NCBI GenBank assembly: GCA_021804195.1
Contig: JAJZKJ010000216.1
Location: forward strand, 1-5,122
DNA length: 5,122 nt
Direction: 5' to 3'
Origin: Acidobacteriota bacterium
GTDB taxonomy: Bacteria; Planctomycetota; Phycisphaerae; WQYP01; JAJZKJ01
In this document: piece after piece, positions 1 to 5,122 of the stretch
Layout of the letters: each line of letters begins with the position of its first letter
Position numbering within the stretch: the first letter of the stretch is position 1
Notes under the pieces: generated by a model
What the model was told of the DNA's origin: nothing
What the model saw: only the letters and a program-made list of their open reading frames with translations
The model's database searches: none
Made by a program: the position numbers and the translations under genes

Positions 1-1
1 C

Positions 2-58
2 AGTTGGAACCGGGGCATTAAACGCATTTCGGGCGAGGTTTTTGTGAATCGGAATTGA
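2..58 (+). CDS. Possible C-terminal end of an upstream gene (partial)
   Basis: An open frame enters from the left edge and stops with TGA at 56-58. It reads as an 18-residue tail ending GEVFVNRN. BMP-family nucleoside-binding lipoproteins often sit just before the ATPase gene and often end in a short basic helix followed by a G-E-[IV]-x-V strand, so this could be that protein's tail. The other two forward frames also run only briefly from the edge, with stops at 19-21 and 45-47, so the choice rests on context and a vague resemblance. The 63-base gap to the ATPase start at 122 is compatible with one operon. It could equally be non-coding. Confidence 0.25.
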   Translation, partial: SWNRGIKRISGEVFVNRN

Positions 59-105
59 TGAAATGCGGCCGGTATCCGCGGGCCTGCGGTTCGCGTGCAT
101 GGGTC

Positions 106-110
106 AAGGG
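106..110 (+). promoter_or_regulatory. Ribosome binding site of the ATPase gene
   Basis: AAGGG lies 11 bases before the ATG at 122, slightly longer than ideal. It decides the start: the GTG at 95 in the same frame has no purine-rich site before it and would add nine residues (VHGSRACVD, initiating V read as Met) that precede the normal ABC domain start. Confidence 0.5.
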
Positions 111-121
111 CTTGTGTTGAC

Positions 122-1612
122 ATGATGGAAATCCGCAATATCAGCAAGCGCTTCGGAACTTTTCAGGCATTGCACAAAGTTTCCATGCGGGTGCAGGCAG
201 GGGAAATCAACGCCGTTGTCGGTGAAAATGGGGCCGGCAAAACAACCTTGATGAACATTCTTTTCGGCCTGCTTCCGCCGGATGCCGGTACGATACTGTT
301 CAACGGGGCGCCCGTGCGCATAACGTCGCCGGCCGTTGCACGCCGGATGGGAATTGGGATGGTGCACCAGCATTTCAAGCTTGCGCCGGCCCTGAGCGCA
401 ATGGAAAATATAATTCTCCTGGCGGGCCGCGGGATTATTTCCGGAGGCCGGCGCCTTGTGGCGGCGCGGGCCGCAGAATGGCAGAACAGGCTGGGCTGGC
501 GGCTGCCGCTGGATGAACCTGTATCACGTCTTGCAATCGGCCAGCGTCAACGTGTCGAGATTATTCAGGCACTTTGTGCGGGCGGCAAGCTGTTGATTTT
601 AGATGAGCCAACCGCCTCTCTGGCTCCCATGGAAGTAGAGGACCTGTTCGCCGCGCTTCGCTCACTGGCCGCATCTGGTACAGCGGTGCTGTTTATCAGC
701 CATAAACTCGCCCAGGTGACGGAAATTTGCCGCCGCATCACCATTTTGCGGCGCGGCGATGCGGTGTATACCGGCGAATTGGCCGGTTTGACGCATGCAA
801 TGTTGGCGGAAAAAATGATCGGCGGCAATGTTCCGCAGGCAATTTCCCGTCCCCCGCCGCCCGTCGGAGGGGAGGCTCGCCTGGCACTCGCGGATGTCAC
901 CGTCAAGCGGGAGGCATCCATCGTTTTACACCATGTATCTTTGCAGGTGCATTCCGGCCAAATAGTCGGCATCGCCGGAGTGGAAGGGAACGGCCAATCC
1001 GCACTGGTGGAGTGCATTGCCGATCCGACCCTGCCGGCCGCCGGTAAAATGACGCTTTCCACAACGCGCGATTCCGCACCGCAAAGGACGGGCAGGCGGC
1101 AATTGTTTGCGATAATCCCGGAGGATCGCCGAACCGATGGTCTTGTTCCCGGTTTATCCGTAACGGCCAACATGCTGCTTAAACGCCATCATCAAGCACC
1201 ATTCGCCCGCTGGGGATTTCTAAGATTCTCCACGTGGCGGTCATTTACCCTTCGCCGAATGCAGGAGTTTGATATCCGCTGCCCCGACCTTGATACGCCG
1301 GTGGGGGCGCTCTCCGGCGGCAACCAGCAAAAGCTGGTGTTGGCGCGGGAATTGTCCGATTCCCCGGAATTCATACTTGCCGTCAATCCCACGCGTGGTT
1401 TGGATATTGCCGCTACGGCATTTGTGATGAATCAACTCGTCCGGGCGCGGAATGCCGGTGCTGCGGTTTTGCTGATTCATGCTGATCTTGATGAACTGCT
1501 GGCCGTGAGTGACCGGGTGGCGGTGATGTATGAAGGCCGGCTGAGCGACACGGATTGGCCGCATACCTCGCGGGAATCCATCGGACGGCTGATGCTGGGA
1601 GTGCGGGCATGA
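122..1612 (+). CDS. Nucleoside/BMP-type ABC importer, double-domain ATP-binding protein
   Basis: A 496-residue cytoplasmic ATPase with two tandem ABC domains, which powers uptake through the two permeases encoded downstream. Domain 1 (about 1-245) has Walker A GENGAGKT at 34-41, a Q-loop in VHQHF (81-85), signature-like LAIGQRQ (137-143), Walker B LLILDE (157-162) and H-switch SH (193-194). Domain 2 (about 250-496) has a Walker A without lysine, GVEGNGQS (286-293), PEDRRTDGLV (333-342), an intact signature LSGGNQQK (397-404) and a degenerate Walker B, AVNPTRGLD (420-428). The length and the VHQHF, GNGQS and PTRGLD motifs match the YufO/BMP-associated branch rather than RbsA-type sugar ATPases, though these are related. 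The asymmetry is normal for the family: one catalytic site (Walker A of domain 1 with the signature of domain 2) is complete. I start it at ATG 122; ATG 125 is possible. The next gene begins 16 bases after the stop. Family assignment is firm. The exact substrate (purine or pyrimidine nucleoside, or another small molecule) is inferred from family only. Confidence 0.93.
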   Translation: MMEIRNISKRFGTFQALHKVSMRVQAGEINAVVGENGAGKTTLMNILFGLLPPDAGTILFNGAPVRITSPAVARRMGIGMVHQHFKLAPALSAMENIILLAGRGIISGGRRLVAARAAEWQNRLGWRLPLDEPVSRLAIGQRQRVEIIQALCAGGKLLILDEPTASLAPMEVEDLFAALRSLAASGTAVLFISHKLAQVTEICRRITILRRGDAVYTGELAGLTHAMLAEKMIGGNVPQAISRPPPPVGGEARLALADVTVKREASIVLHHVSLQVHSGQIVGIAGVEGNGQSALVECIADPTLPAAGKMTLSTTRDSAPQRTGRRQLFAIIPEDRRTDGLVPGLSVTANMLLKRHHQAPFARWGFLRFSTWRSFTLRRMQEFDIRCPDLDTPVGALSGGNQQKLVLARELSDSPEFILAVNPTRGLDIAATAFVMNQLVRARNAGAAVLLIHADLDELLAVSDRVAVMYEGRLSDTDWPHTSRESIGRLMLGVRA

Positions 1613-1617
1613 CTCAC

Positions 1618-1622
1618 GGAGA
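1618..1622 (+). promoter_or_regulatory. Ribosome binding site of permease 1
   Basis: GGAGA sits six bases before the ATG at 1629, within the short gap after the ATPase stop codon. It supports that start and independent re-initiation within the operon. Confidence 0.7.
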
Positions 1623-1628
1623 CCTGCG

Positions 1629-2699
1629 ATGAAAATCAGGCAAAGTCTGCTGTCCGTCGGGGCCACTGTAATGGCCTGCGCTGCGGCATTCGGCGCGGTG
1701 CTCCTGGTGTTGTGGGCGTGCGGGTATCCACCGCTTGGAATCCTGCACCGTTGGCTGATTGGCGCCGTGGGCAATTCGTACTACATCAGCAATTCACTGG
1801 CGGAAACATGCCCGCTGCTGCTGACGGGGTTGGCCGCCGGAATCGCCTTTCGGTCCGGCGTGCTGAATATCGGCGCGCAGGGGCAGTTTCTTATCGGCGC
1901 CATGGTGAGTGTCGGCTTGGCCACTCGATGGCAGGTCACTCCCGCGGTAATGCCGACAATCGTGATTGCTGTCGTCGGCGGTGCTGTTGGCGGCGGACTG
2001 TGGGCGGTACTGGCCGGTGCGCTGGAACGATGGCGCGGCGTTCCCGTGGTGCTGTCGACAATCTTATTGAATTTTGTGGCATTTTATCTGGTGGAAATAA
2101 TTCTCAGCGGTCCGCTGCAGGCACACGGCACCTCCGCTCCGCAGAGCGCGGAAATTCAAGGTCGCTACTGGCTGCCGGTGCTGATCAAATTTTCCAGTTT
2201 GCACATCGGCGTCCTGTTGGCATTCTGTCTGGCGGCGCTGTTGTATGTGGTGAATCGGCAAACTGTTTTTGGATTTCAAACCCTGGTGACGGGGCTCAAC
2301 CCGTGCGCCGCGCAATTGGCCGGCATTCCGGTGGCGCGTCAGCAGATGACCGTGATTTTCGTCAGCGGCGGCCTTGCCGGACTGGGAGGCGCGTTTCAGG
2401 TGTTGGGTGTCACGCATTTTTTGATCGCGAATTTCGGCTCCTACGGTTACGCGGGAATCGCCGTGGCCCTGCTGGGCCGGTTGAATCCCTTGGGTATTGC
2501 GTTTTCGGCGCTGTTTTTCGGCATGTTGGATACCGGCGCGCTGCGCGTGGAGGAAAGCTCCCTCGGACTGCCTCACAATATTGCCGATGTCGTCAAAGGT
2601 ACGGTATTGCTGGTCATGCTGCTGTTGCTGGCATTTATTAATCGCCGCCGGATATCTCCAACCGCAAAGGTGGATGCGGCCGCAACGGAGGGGCGTTGA
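1629..2699 (+). CDS. Nucleoside/BMP-type ABC importer, permease subunit 1 (YufP-like)
   Basis: A 356-residue inner-membrane permease of the BPD_transp_2 family (branched-chain amino acid/ribose/nucleoside type). It should pair with the next gene's product to form the translocation channel. About nine hydrophobic segments are visible, near residues 8-30, 58-75, 85-99, 105-130, 139-160, 190-208, 240-260, 273-300 and 320-337. Diagnostic stretches are AFRSGVLNIGAQGQ (73-86), near the first conserved loop, and GYAGIAVALLGRLNPLGI (273-290), typical of the larger permease of BMP-type systems. The segment AQLAGIPVARQQ (228-239) is probably the cytoplasmic coupling helix contacting the ATPase; that is inference from family architecture. 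The length fits the family, and the short basic C-terminal tail is unremarkable. It lies 16 bases after the ATPase gene and 3 bases before permease 2. The transporter family is secure; the substrate is not determined. Confidence 0.92.
   Translation: MKIRQSLLSVGATVMACAAAFGAVLLVLWACGYPPLGILHRWLIGAVGNSYYISNSLAETCPLLLTGLAAGIAFRSGVLNIGAQGQFLIGAMVSVGLATRWQVTPAVMPTIVIAVVGGAVGGGLWAVLAGALERWRGVPVVLSTILLNFVAFYLVEIILSGPLQAHGTSAPQSAEIQGRYWLPVLIKFSSLHIGVLLAFCLAALLYVVNRQTVFGFQTLVTGLNPCAAQLAGIPVARQQMTVIFVSGGLAGLGGAFQVLGVTHFLIANFGSYGYAGIAVALLGRLNPLGIAFSALFFGMLDTGALRVEESSLGLPHNIADVVKGTVLLVMLLLLAFINRRRISPTAKVDAAATEGR
2687..2693 (+). promoter_or_regulatory. Ribosome binding site of permease 2, inside the end of permease 1
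   Basis: GGAGGGG lies nine bases before the ATG at 2703 and within the last codons of permease 1. This suggests coupled translation of the two subunits and supports the ATG start. Confidence 0.7.
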
Positions 2700-2702
2700 A
2701 CC

Positions 2703-3692
2703 ATGGCCGCGGGTGAAAACATTGTCACTTTTCTGGCCCAACAGATGATCGCCGCCGCGGTTCCCCTGGTCATGGCCGGCATTGGCGAACTGGTGGCGGA
2801 ACTGGCCGGTGTAATCAACATCGGTATTGAGGGTTTGATGCTGACCGGTTGTATCGCGGCGTATACCGCGGCGAGTTGCGGTTACGGATCAATCGGACTG
2901 TGTGCCGGCATTCTGGGGGCCATGGCACTGGCGGCGATGTTTGCGACCGTCGCCGTCTCCGGCCGGGCGGATCAAATAGTCTGCGGAGCGGCGATCAATA
3001 TTTTGGCCGTCGGCGCCAGCGGCACGGCCTGGGCCGTATTTCAAAATTGGCGGCAAAAGCATGACATGTCCGTTTCATTGCCGCATGGCGCCGGCTTTCA
3101 CAAATGGCCGTTGCCGTTTCTAAGCCGCACGCCATTCTTCGGGCCGGCGTTGTTTGATCAGTACACGTTGTGTTATGTCACGATCCTGCTGGGAATTTTG
3201 GTCTGGTGGTTGCTGCGCTACGCACGACTGGGACTGATTATTCGATCGCTTGGAGACTTTCCCGAAGCGTGTCAGGCCGCGGGAATTCGCGTTCGGGCAT
3301 GGCGGTGGGGTGCGGTGCTGTTTGCCGGAGGCTGTGCCGGTGCCGCGGGAGCTTATTTAAGCATTATGCGCACCCATTCCTTTGCCGCGGATATGACCGG
3401 CGGACAGGGATTTGTGGTACTCGCACTGGTTATTTTCGGCCGCTGGAATTTGTTCGGCCTTACGGCCGGTTGCCTGCTGTTCGGGTTTATCAATGCCCTG
3501 CAGCAGGTGTTGCAGACCGCGCGCTACACAGCGCATAACCGCCTGCTGGAATCGCTGCAGCATATCCCATTTCAATGGTTTCAAATGTTACCGTACGCGG
3601 CCGCTCTGCTGGCATTGGCGGTAATGGCTAAAAATCGACCCGGTCCGCGGGCGTTGGGGCGGGCCTGGCCACCGGAAACACCCGGCGAATAG
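2703..3692 (+). CDS. Nucleoside/BMP-type ABC importer, permease subunit 2 (YufQ-like)
   Basis: A 329-residue inner-membrane permease, the second and smaller BPD_transp_2-type subunit. The N-terminal stretch GELVAELAGVINIGIEG (28-44) is the hallmark of this subunit; family members usually read close to GE-x-x-x-E-R-A-G-x-x-N-[IL]-G-x-E-G. Further landmarks are DQIVCGAAINILAVG (90-104), the likely coupling region SLGDFPEACQAAGI (182-195) and GGQGFVVLALVIFGRWN (233-249). Hydrophobic segments lie near 8-27, 38-56, 61-84, 94-112, 155-172, 203-221, 236-265 (probably two) and 293-309. The C-terminal ~20 residues are rich in proline, glycine and arginine and probably cytoplasmic. The gene follows permease 1 by 3 bases and is the last in the operon; the convergent HAF gene ends 38 bases beyond its TAG. 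No truncation or frameshift is visible. Family identity is firm; substrate is inferred from relatives. Confidence 0.92.
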   Translation: MAAGENIVTFLAQQMIAAAVPLVMAGIGELVAELAGVINIGIEGLMLTGCIAAYTAASCGYGSIGLCAGILGAMALAAMFATVAVSGRADQIVCGAAINILAVGASGTAWAVFQNWRQKHDMSVSLPHGAGFHKWPLPFLSRTPFFGPALFDQYTLCYVTILLGILVWWLLRYARLGLIIRSLGDFPEACQAAGIRVRAWRWGAVLFAGGCAGAAGAYLSIMRTHSFAADMTGGQGFVVLALVIFGRWNLFGLTAGCLLFGFINALQQVLQTARYTAHNRLLESLQHIPFQWFQMLPYAAALLALAVMAKNRPGPRALGRAWPPETPGE

Positions 3693-3712
3693 GGCCGGCT
3701 CCATTTTGAGGT

Positions 3713-3744
3713 GCACCGGCGGTGTAAAAATCAGGTGCGTTTTT
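3713..3744 (+). terminator. Weak candidate terminator of the importer operon
   Basis: GCACC (3713-3717) can pair with GGTGC (3734-3738) around a 16-base loop, followed by G and five T (3740-3744). It begins 20 bases after the permease 2 stop and runs into the last codons of the opposing gene. The stem is only five base pairs, and an alternative small hairpin (CACC-GGC-GGTG, 3714-3724) competes with it. This is a weak intrinsic terminator at best. Confidence 0.25.
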
Positions 3745-4858
3745 GTATTCTGCCGGCCAGCAATATCAGCCCGAGGCCGGCGGCTCCGCCGAAAAGAAGC
3801 CCCAACGATCCCGGCGATGGAACAGCGGCGCCCGCGGTCACCGGCGTAAGCAGGAAGCCATAGGTTACATCACCAGAGGCCGTATATCCGCCGAAACCGA
3901 CAATATCGCCGTTGCCGTTAATTGCATTGGCGGATATCAACTGATCGCCAACTGGCAGGTTGGTCACGAGATTGTTGAGATTGGTAAATACGCCGCTGGA
4001 ATACACGAACGCAACGGGGGTGGTCCCGCCATTATCTGCCGTTCCCACGACGATGCCGGTGCCGTTAATGGCATTGGCGCGGCTGTTTAAATATGCGCCG
4101 GAACTGTCAAGCGTGGTCGCAACGCCCCCGGAATAGTCGACCGCACGGGAGTAACCGGCGGAGTCCACATAATATCCTGCGATTGTCCCGGAGTTGTTTA
4201 TTGATCTGGCATAACCGCCGAGAGCTCCCGTCACTCCGAAACTGCCCAGGTCCGTCAAAGTTCCGCCGGAATAACTGAATGCGTCAAACCTGTTGGAGCT
4301 ATTTGCCTGATAGCCCACAATGGTTCCCGAATCATTGATTCCCATCCCAAAGCTGTTGACGTTGTCAATAATTGTGGCGGATTGATTGGGAGTCGAGGAA
4401 GAAAAAAATGCCGCATGATTCAGTCCGCTTGTATCCTGAACATTGCCGGCAACTTCCCCAGTGGTATTTATCGCATTGGCCTGGCTGTTGGAACCGGCGG
4501 CTCCCAGGAACGTAACGCTGTTGGTTCCAAAGACGGCGGCTTGCTGGGAAACTCCGCTCCAGCTTCCGCCAACGATCGTTCCACCGGAGTTAATCGCATT
4601 GACAAAGCTGGGCGACAGCAGCGACGCACCGCCGATTGCTGCGGTAGTGCCGCTGTTGTAGCTAAACGGCGTGGAGCCGTTGGTTTCAATTCCCACGACG
4701 GTATTGCTGTCATTGATACCGTATGCACCGGAGGAATTGGGGATGATTGTCATGGTGTAATCCTGGGCTTCAACCGCAGCCGTAAAGCCGACCGCTGCCG
4801 CGCCGGCGAATGCCGCAATCATACTGAATTTCATGACCGAACGATGTTTTGTAGTCAT
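3731..4858 (-). CDS. Exported HAF-repeat protein with PEP-CTERM-like C-terminal tail
   Basis: A 375-residue secreted or surface-anchored protein of unknown function. The N-terminus (MTTKHRSVMK, then a hydrophobic alanine-rich stretch at about 11-28) is a Sec signal peptide, with likely cleavage after VEA at residue 31. The mature part carries seven repeats built around I-N-x-x-[GN]-x-[IV]-[VA]-G, starting at residues 48, 89, 130, 174, 220, 264 and 313. Each is followed some 10-20 residues later by a short aromatic strand such as DAFSY, VAFVY or YGFLL. This matches the HAF family of extracellular repeats. It is rich in Ser, Gly, Asn and Thr and has no cysteine, as expected outside the cell. 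The C-terminus has VPSPGS (346-351), a hydrophobic helix (about 352-369) and a basic end (RIQKRT), the layout of exosortase-recognised PEP-CTERM signals but with PSP in place of PEP. The start is supported by GGAG eight bases upstream. It is monocistronic as far as can be seen and convergent with the importer operon. Role inferred only: an extracellular matrix or envelope protein. Confidence 0.88.
   Translation of the reverse strand: MTTKHRSVMKFSMIAAFAGAAAVGFTAAVEAQDYTMTIIPNSSGAYGINDSNTVVGIETNGSTPFSYNSGTTAAIGGASLLSPSFVNAINSGGTIVGGSWSGVSQQAAVFGTNSVTFLGAAGSNSQANAINTTGEVAGNVQDTSGLNHAAFFSSSTPNQSATIIDNVNSFGMGINDSGTIVGYQANSSNRFDAFSYSGGTLTDLGSFGVTGALGGYARSINNSGTIAGYYVDSAGYSRAVDYSGGVATTLDSSGAYLNSRANAINGTGIVVGTADNGGTTPVAFVYSSGVFTNLNNLVTNLPVGDQLISANAINGNGDIVGFGGYTASGDVTYGFLLTPVTAGAAVPSPGSLGLLFGGAAGLGLILLAGRIQKRT
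3734..3823 (-). other. PEP-CTERM-like sorting signal (residues 346-375)
   Basis: The final 30 codons of the HAF protein encode VPSPGSLGLL, a Gly/Leu/Ala-rich membrane-spanning stretch and a basic end. The three-part plan is that of exosortase-dependent sorting signals. The usual glutamate of the P-E-P core is replaced by serine, so recognition by an exosortase is plausible but not assured. Confidence 0.6.
3896..4717 (-). repeat. Seven HAF-type protein repeats
   Basis: Seven copies of the I-N-x-x-[GN]-x-[IV]-[VA]-G core occur at residues 48-56, 89-97, 130-138, 174-182, 220-228, 264-272 and 313-321, spaced 41, 41, 44, 46, 44 and 49 residues apart. The preceding A-N-A-I-N context is similar even in the DNA: variants of TTAATNGCATTGGC recur on the plus strand near 3919 and 4066, with looser copies near 4470 and 4591. 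Divergence between copies is high, so the duplication is old. Confidence 0.8.
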
Positions 4859-4866
4859 TTATATCT

Positions 4867-4870
4867 CTCC
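4867..4870 (-). promoter_or_regulatory. Ribosome binding site of the HAF-repeat gene
   Basis: On the minus strand GGAG (in GGAGAG) lies eight bases before the ATG at 4858. It favours that start over the downstream in-frame ATG at codon 9. Confidence 0.65.
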
Positions 4871-4947
4871 AATAAATGAGGTAACGGCATTCCCATCACG
4901 GCGCGGAGCATTCATGGCCTGCGCTTACAATCCGCTTGAATATGAAT

Positions 4948-4973
4948 GAGAGCCCATTATAAAATGGCGTCTC
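4948..4973. repeat. Imperfect inverted repeat around the candidate -10
   Basis: The arms GAGA-GC-CCATT and AATGG-CG-TCTC pair over nine of eleven positions around the four-base loop ATAA: five inner pairs, a two-base mismatch, then four outer pairs. The TATAAT lies in its centre. It could be an operator for a dimeric regulator or chance. It is not an intrinsic terminator, since no T-run follows on either strand. Confidence 0.4.
4956..4961 (-). promoter_or_regulatory. Candidate -10 box for the HAF-repeat gene
   Basis: The minus strand reads TATAAT here, a perfect sigma-70-type -10 element, about 97 bases before the start codon. The nearest -35-like sequence is TTGGAT with a spacer of 20 bases, which is too long and poorly matched, so the promoter is only tentative. 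A second, weaker -10 (TATTAT) lies near 5012-5017. Confidence 0.35.
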
Positions 4974-5050
4974 TCTTCCGCATCCAAAGTTGATTGTATT
5001 GGTCCTGGCGCATAATACAAGAAAAATTCGCCGCAAAAGCGTCCGATAAA

Positions 5051-5122
5051 TTACATCGCCGCAGCCGGTGTGCAAAATGACGTCAATATGCTGCTGGATA
5101 AACGCTTCAGCCTGGCTCTTGG
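5051..5122. other. Right edge: possible end or start of another gene, undecided
   Basis: Three frames stay open to the window edge. One on the minus strand ends in TAA at 5053-5051 after 23 codons. Another on the minus strand runs 74 codons from 5120 to a TGA at 4898-4896. A plus-strand frame is open from about 5016 and contains ATG at 5088 (MLLDKRFSLAL). None has a convincing ribosome binding site or a recognisable family motif, so no product is assigned. Bases 4859-5050 look like an AT-richer intergenic region. Confidence 0.2.

Noticed and set aside
95..121. GTG at 95 as an earlier start of the ATPase
   Set aside because: No ribosome binding site precedes it, and the extra residues have no counterpart in the normal start of the ABC domain; ATG 122 has AAGGG upstream.
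565..1173. Long minus-strand open frame (202 codons) opposite the ATPase gene
   Set aside because: It is antisense to conserved ABC motifs, has low-complexity composition and no recognisable domain.
1712..2641. 309-codon plus-strand frame within permease 1, out of phase
   Set aside because: It is arginine- and glycine-rich with no hydrophobic segments, as expected of a shifted reading of a GC-rich membrane protein gene; the permease frame carries all family motifs.
2064..2741. 225-codon minus-strand frame opposite permease 1
   Set aside because: Rich in Gln, His and Arg with no domain; a complement of the permease codons.
3896..4717. Periodic short similar sequences, considered as a CRISPR array or DNA tandem repeat
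   Set aside because: The spacing is over 120 bases and variable, copies are divergent, and the reading frame is kept throughout, so these are protein-level repeats.
4382..4879. 165-codon plus-strand frame opposite the HAF gene
   Set aside because: It mirrors the Gly/Ser/Asn-rich repeat codons and runs through the HAF signal peptide and ribosome binding site; no motif or ribosome binding site of its own.

Overview
The window is moderately GC-rich bacterial DNA with tightly packed genes and recognisable Shine-Dalgarno sequences. It holds two units that converge near position 3700. The left and middle part (about 1-3692) is a plus-strand operon for an ABC importer of the nucleoside/BMP type (relatives: Bacillus YufOPQ/NupOPQ, Streptococcus RnsBCD). 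It encodes a double-domain ATPase (122-1612) and two different BPD_transp_2-type permeases (1629-2699 and 2703-3692). Gaps between these genes are 16 and 3 bases, so they are almost certainly co-transcribed. The substrate-binding lipoprotein expected for such a system is not seen whole. Its tail may lie in the first 58 bases, but that is weak.

The right part holds one minus-strand gene (4858-3731). It encodes an exported 375-residue protein with an N-terminal signal peptide, seven HAF-type repeats and a C-terminal sorting-like tail (VPSPGS motif, hydrophobic helix, basic end) resembling PEP-CTERM signals. The two transcription units end 38 bases apart. The 264 bases right of this gene (4859-5122) hold its ribosome binding site and a candidate promoter: a TATAAT set in an imperfect palindrome. 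The last ~70 bases may be the edge of another gene, but strand and identity cannot be decided.

Together the importer would take up nucleosides or related compounds across the inner membrane: the ATPase drives a heterodimeric permease fed by a periplasmic binding protein. The HAF protein is a separate surface or secreted protein with no visible functional link to it. HAF repeats together with a PEP-CTERM-like tail suggest a Gram-negative, exosortase-bearing lineage such as Planctomycetota, Verrucomicrobiota or some Proteobacteria; this is a low-confidence inference. I see no CRISPR array, RNA gene, insertion sequence or defence system. Most of the window is ordinary, and the HAF protein with its upstream region is the least conventional part.
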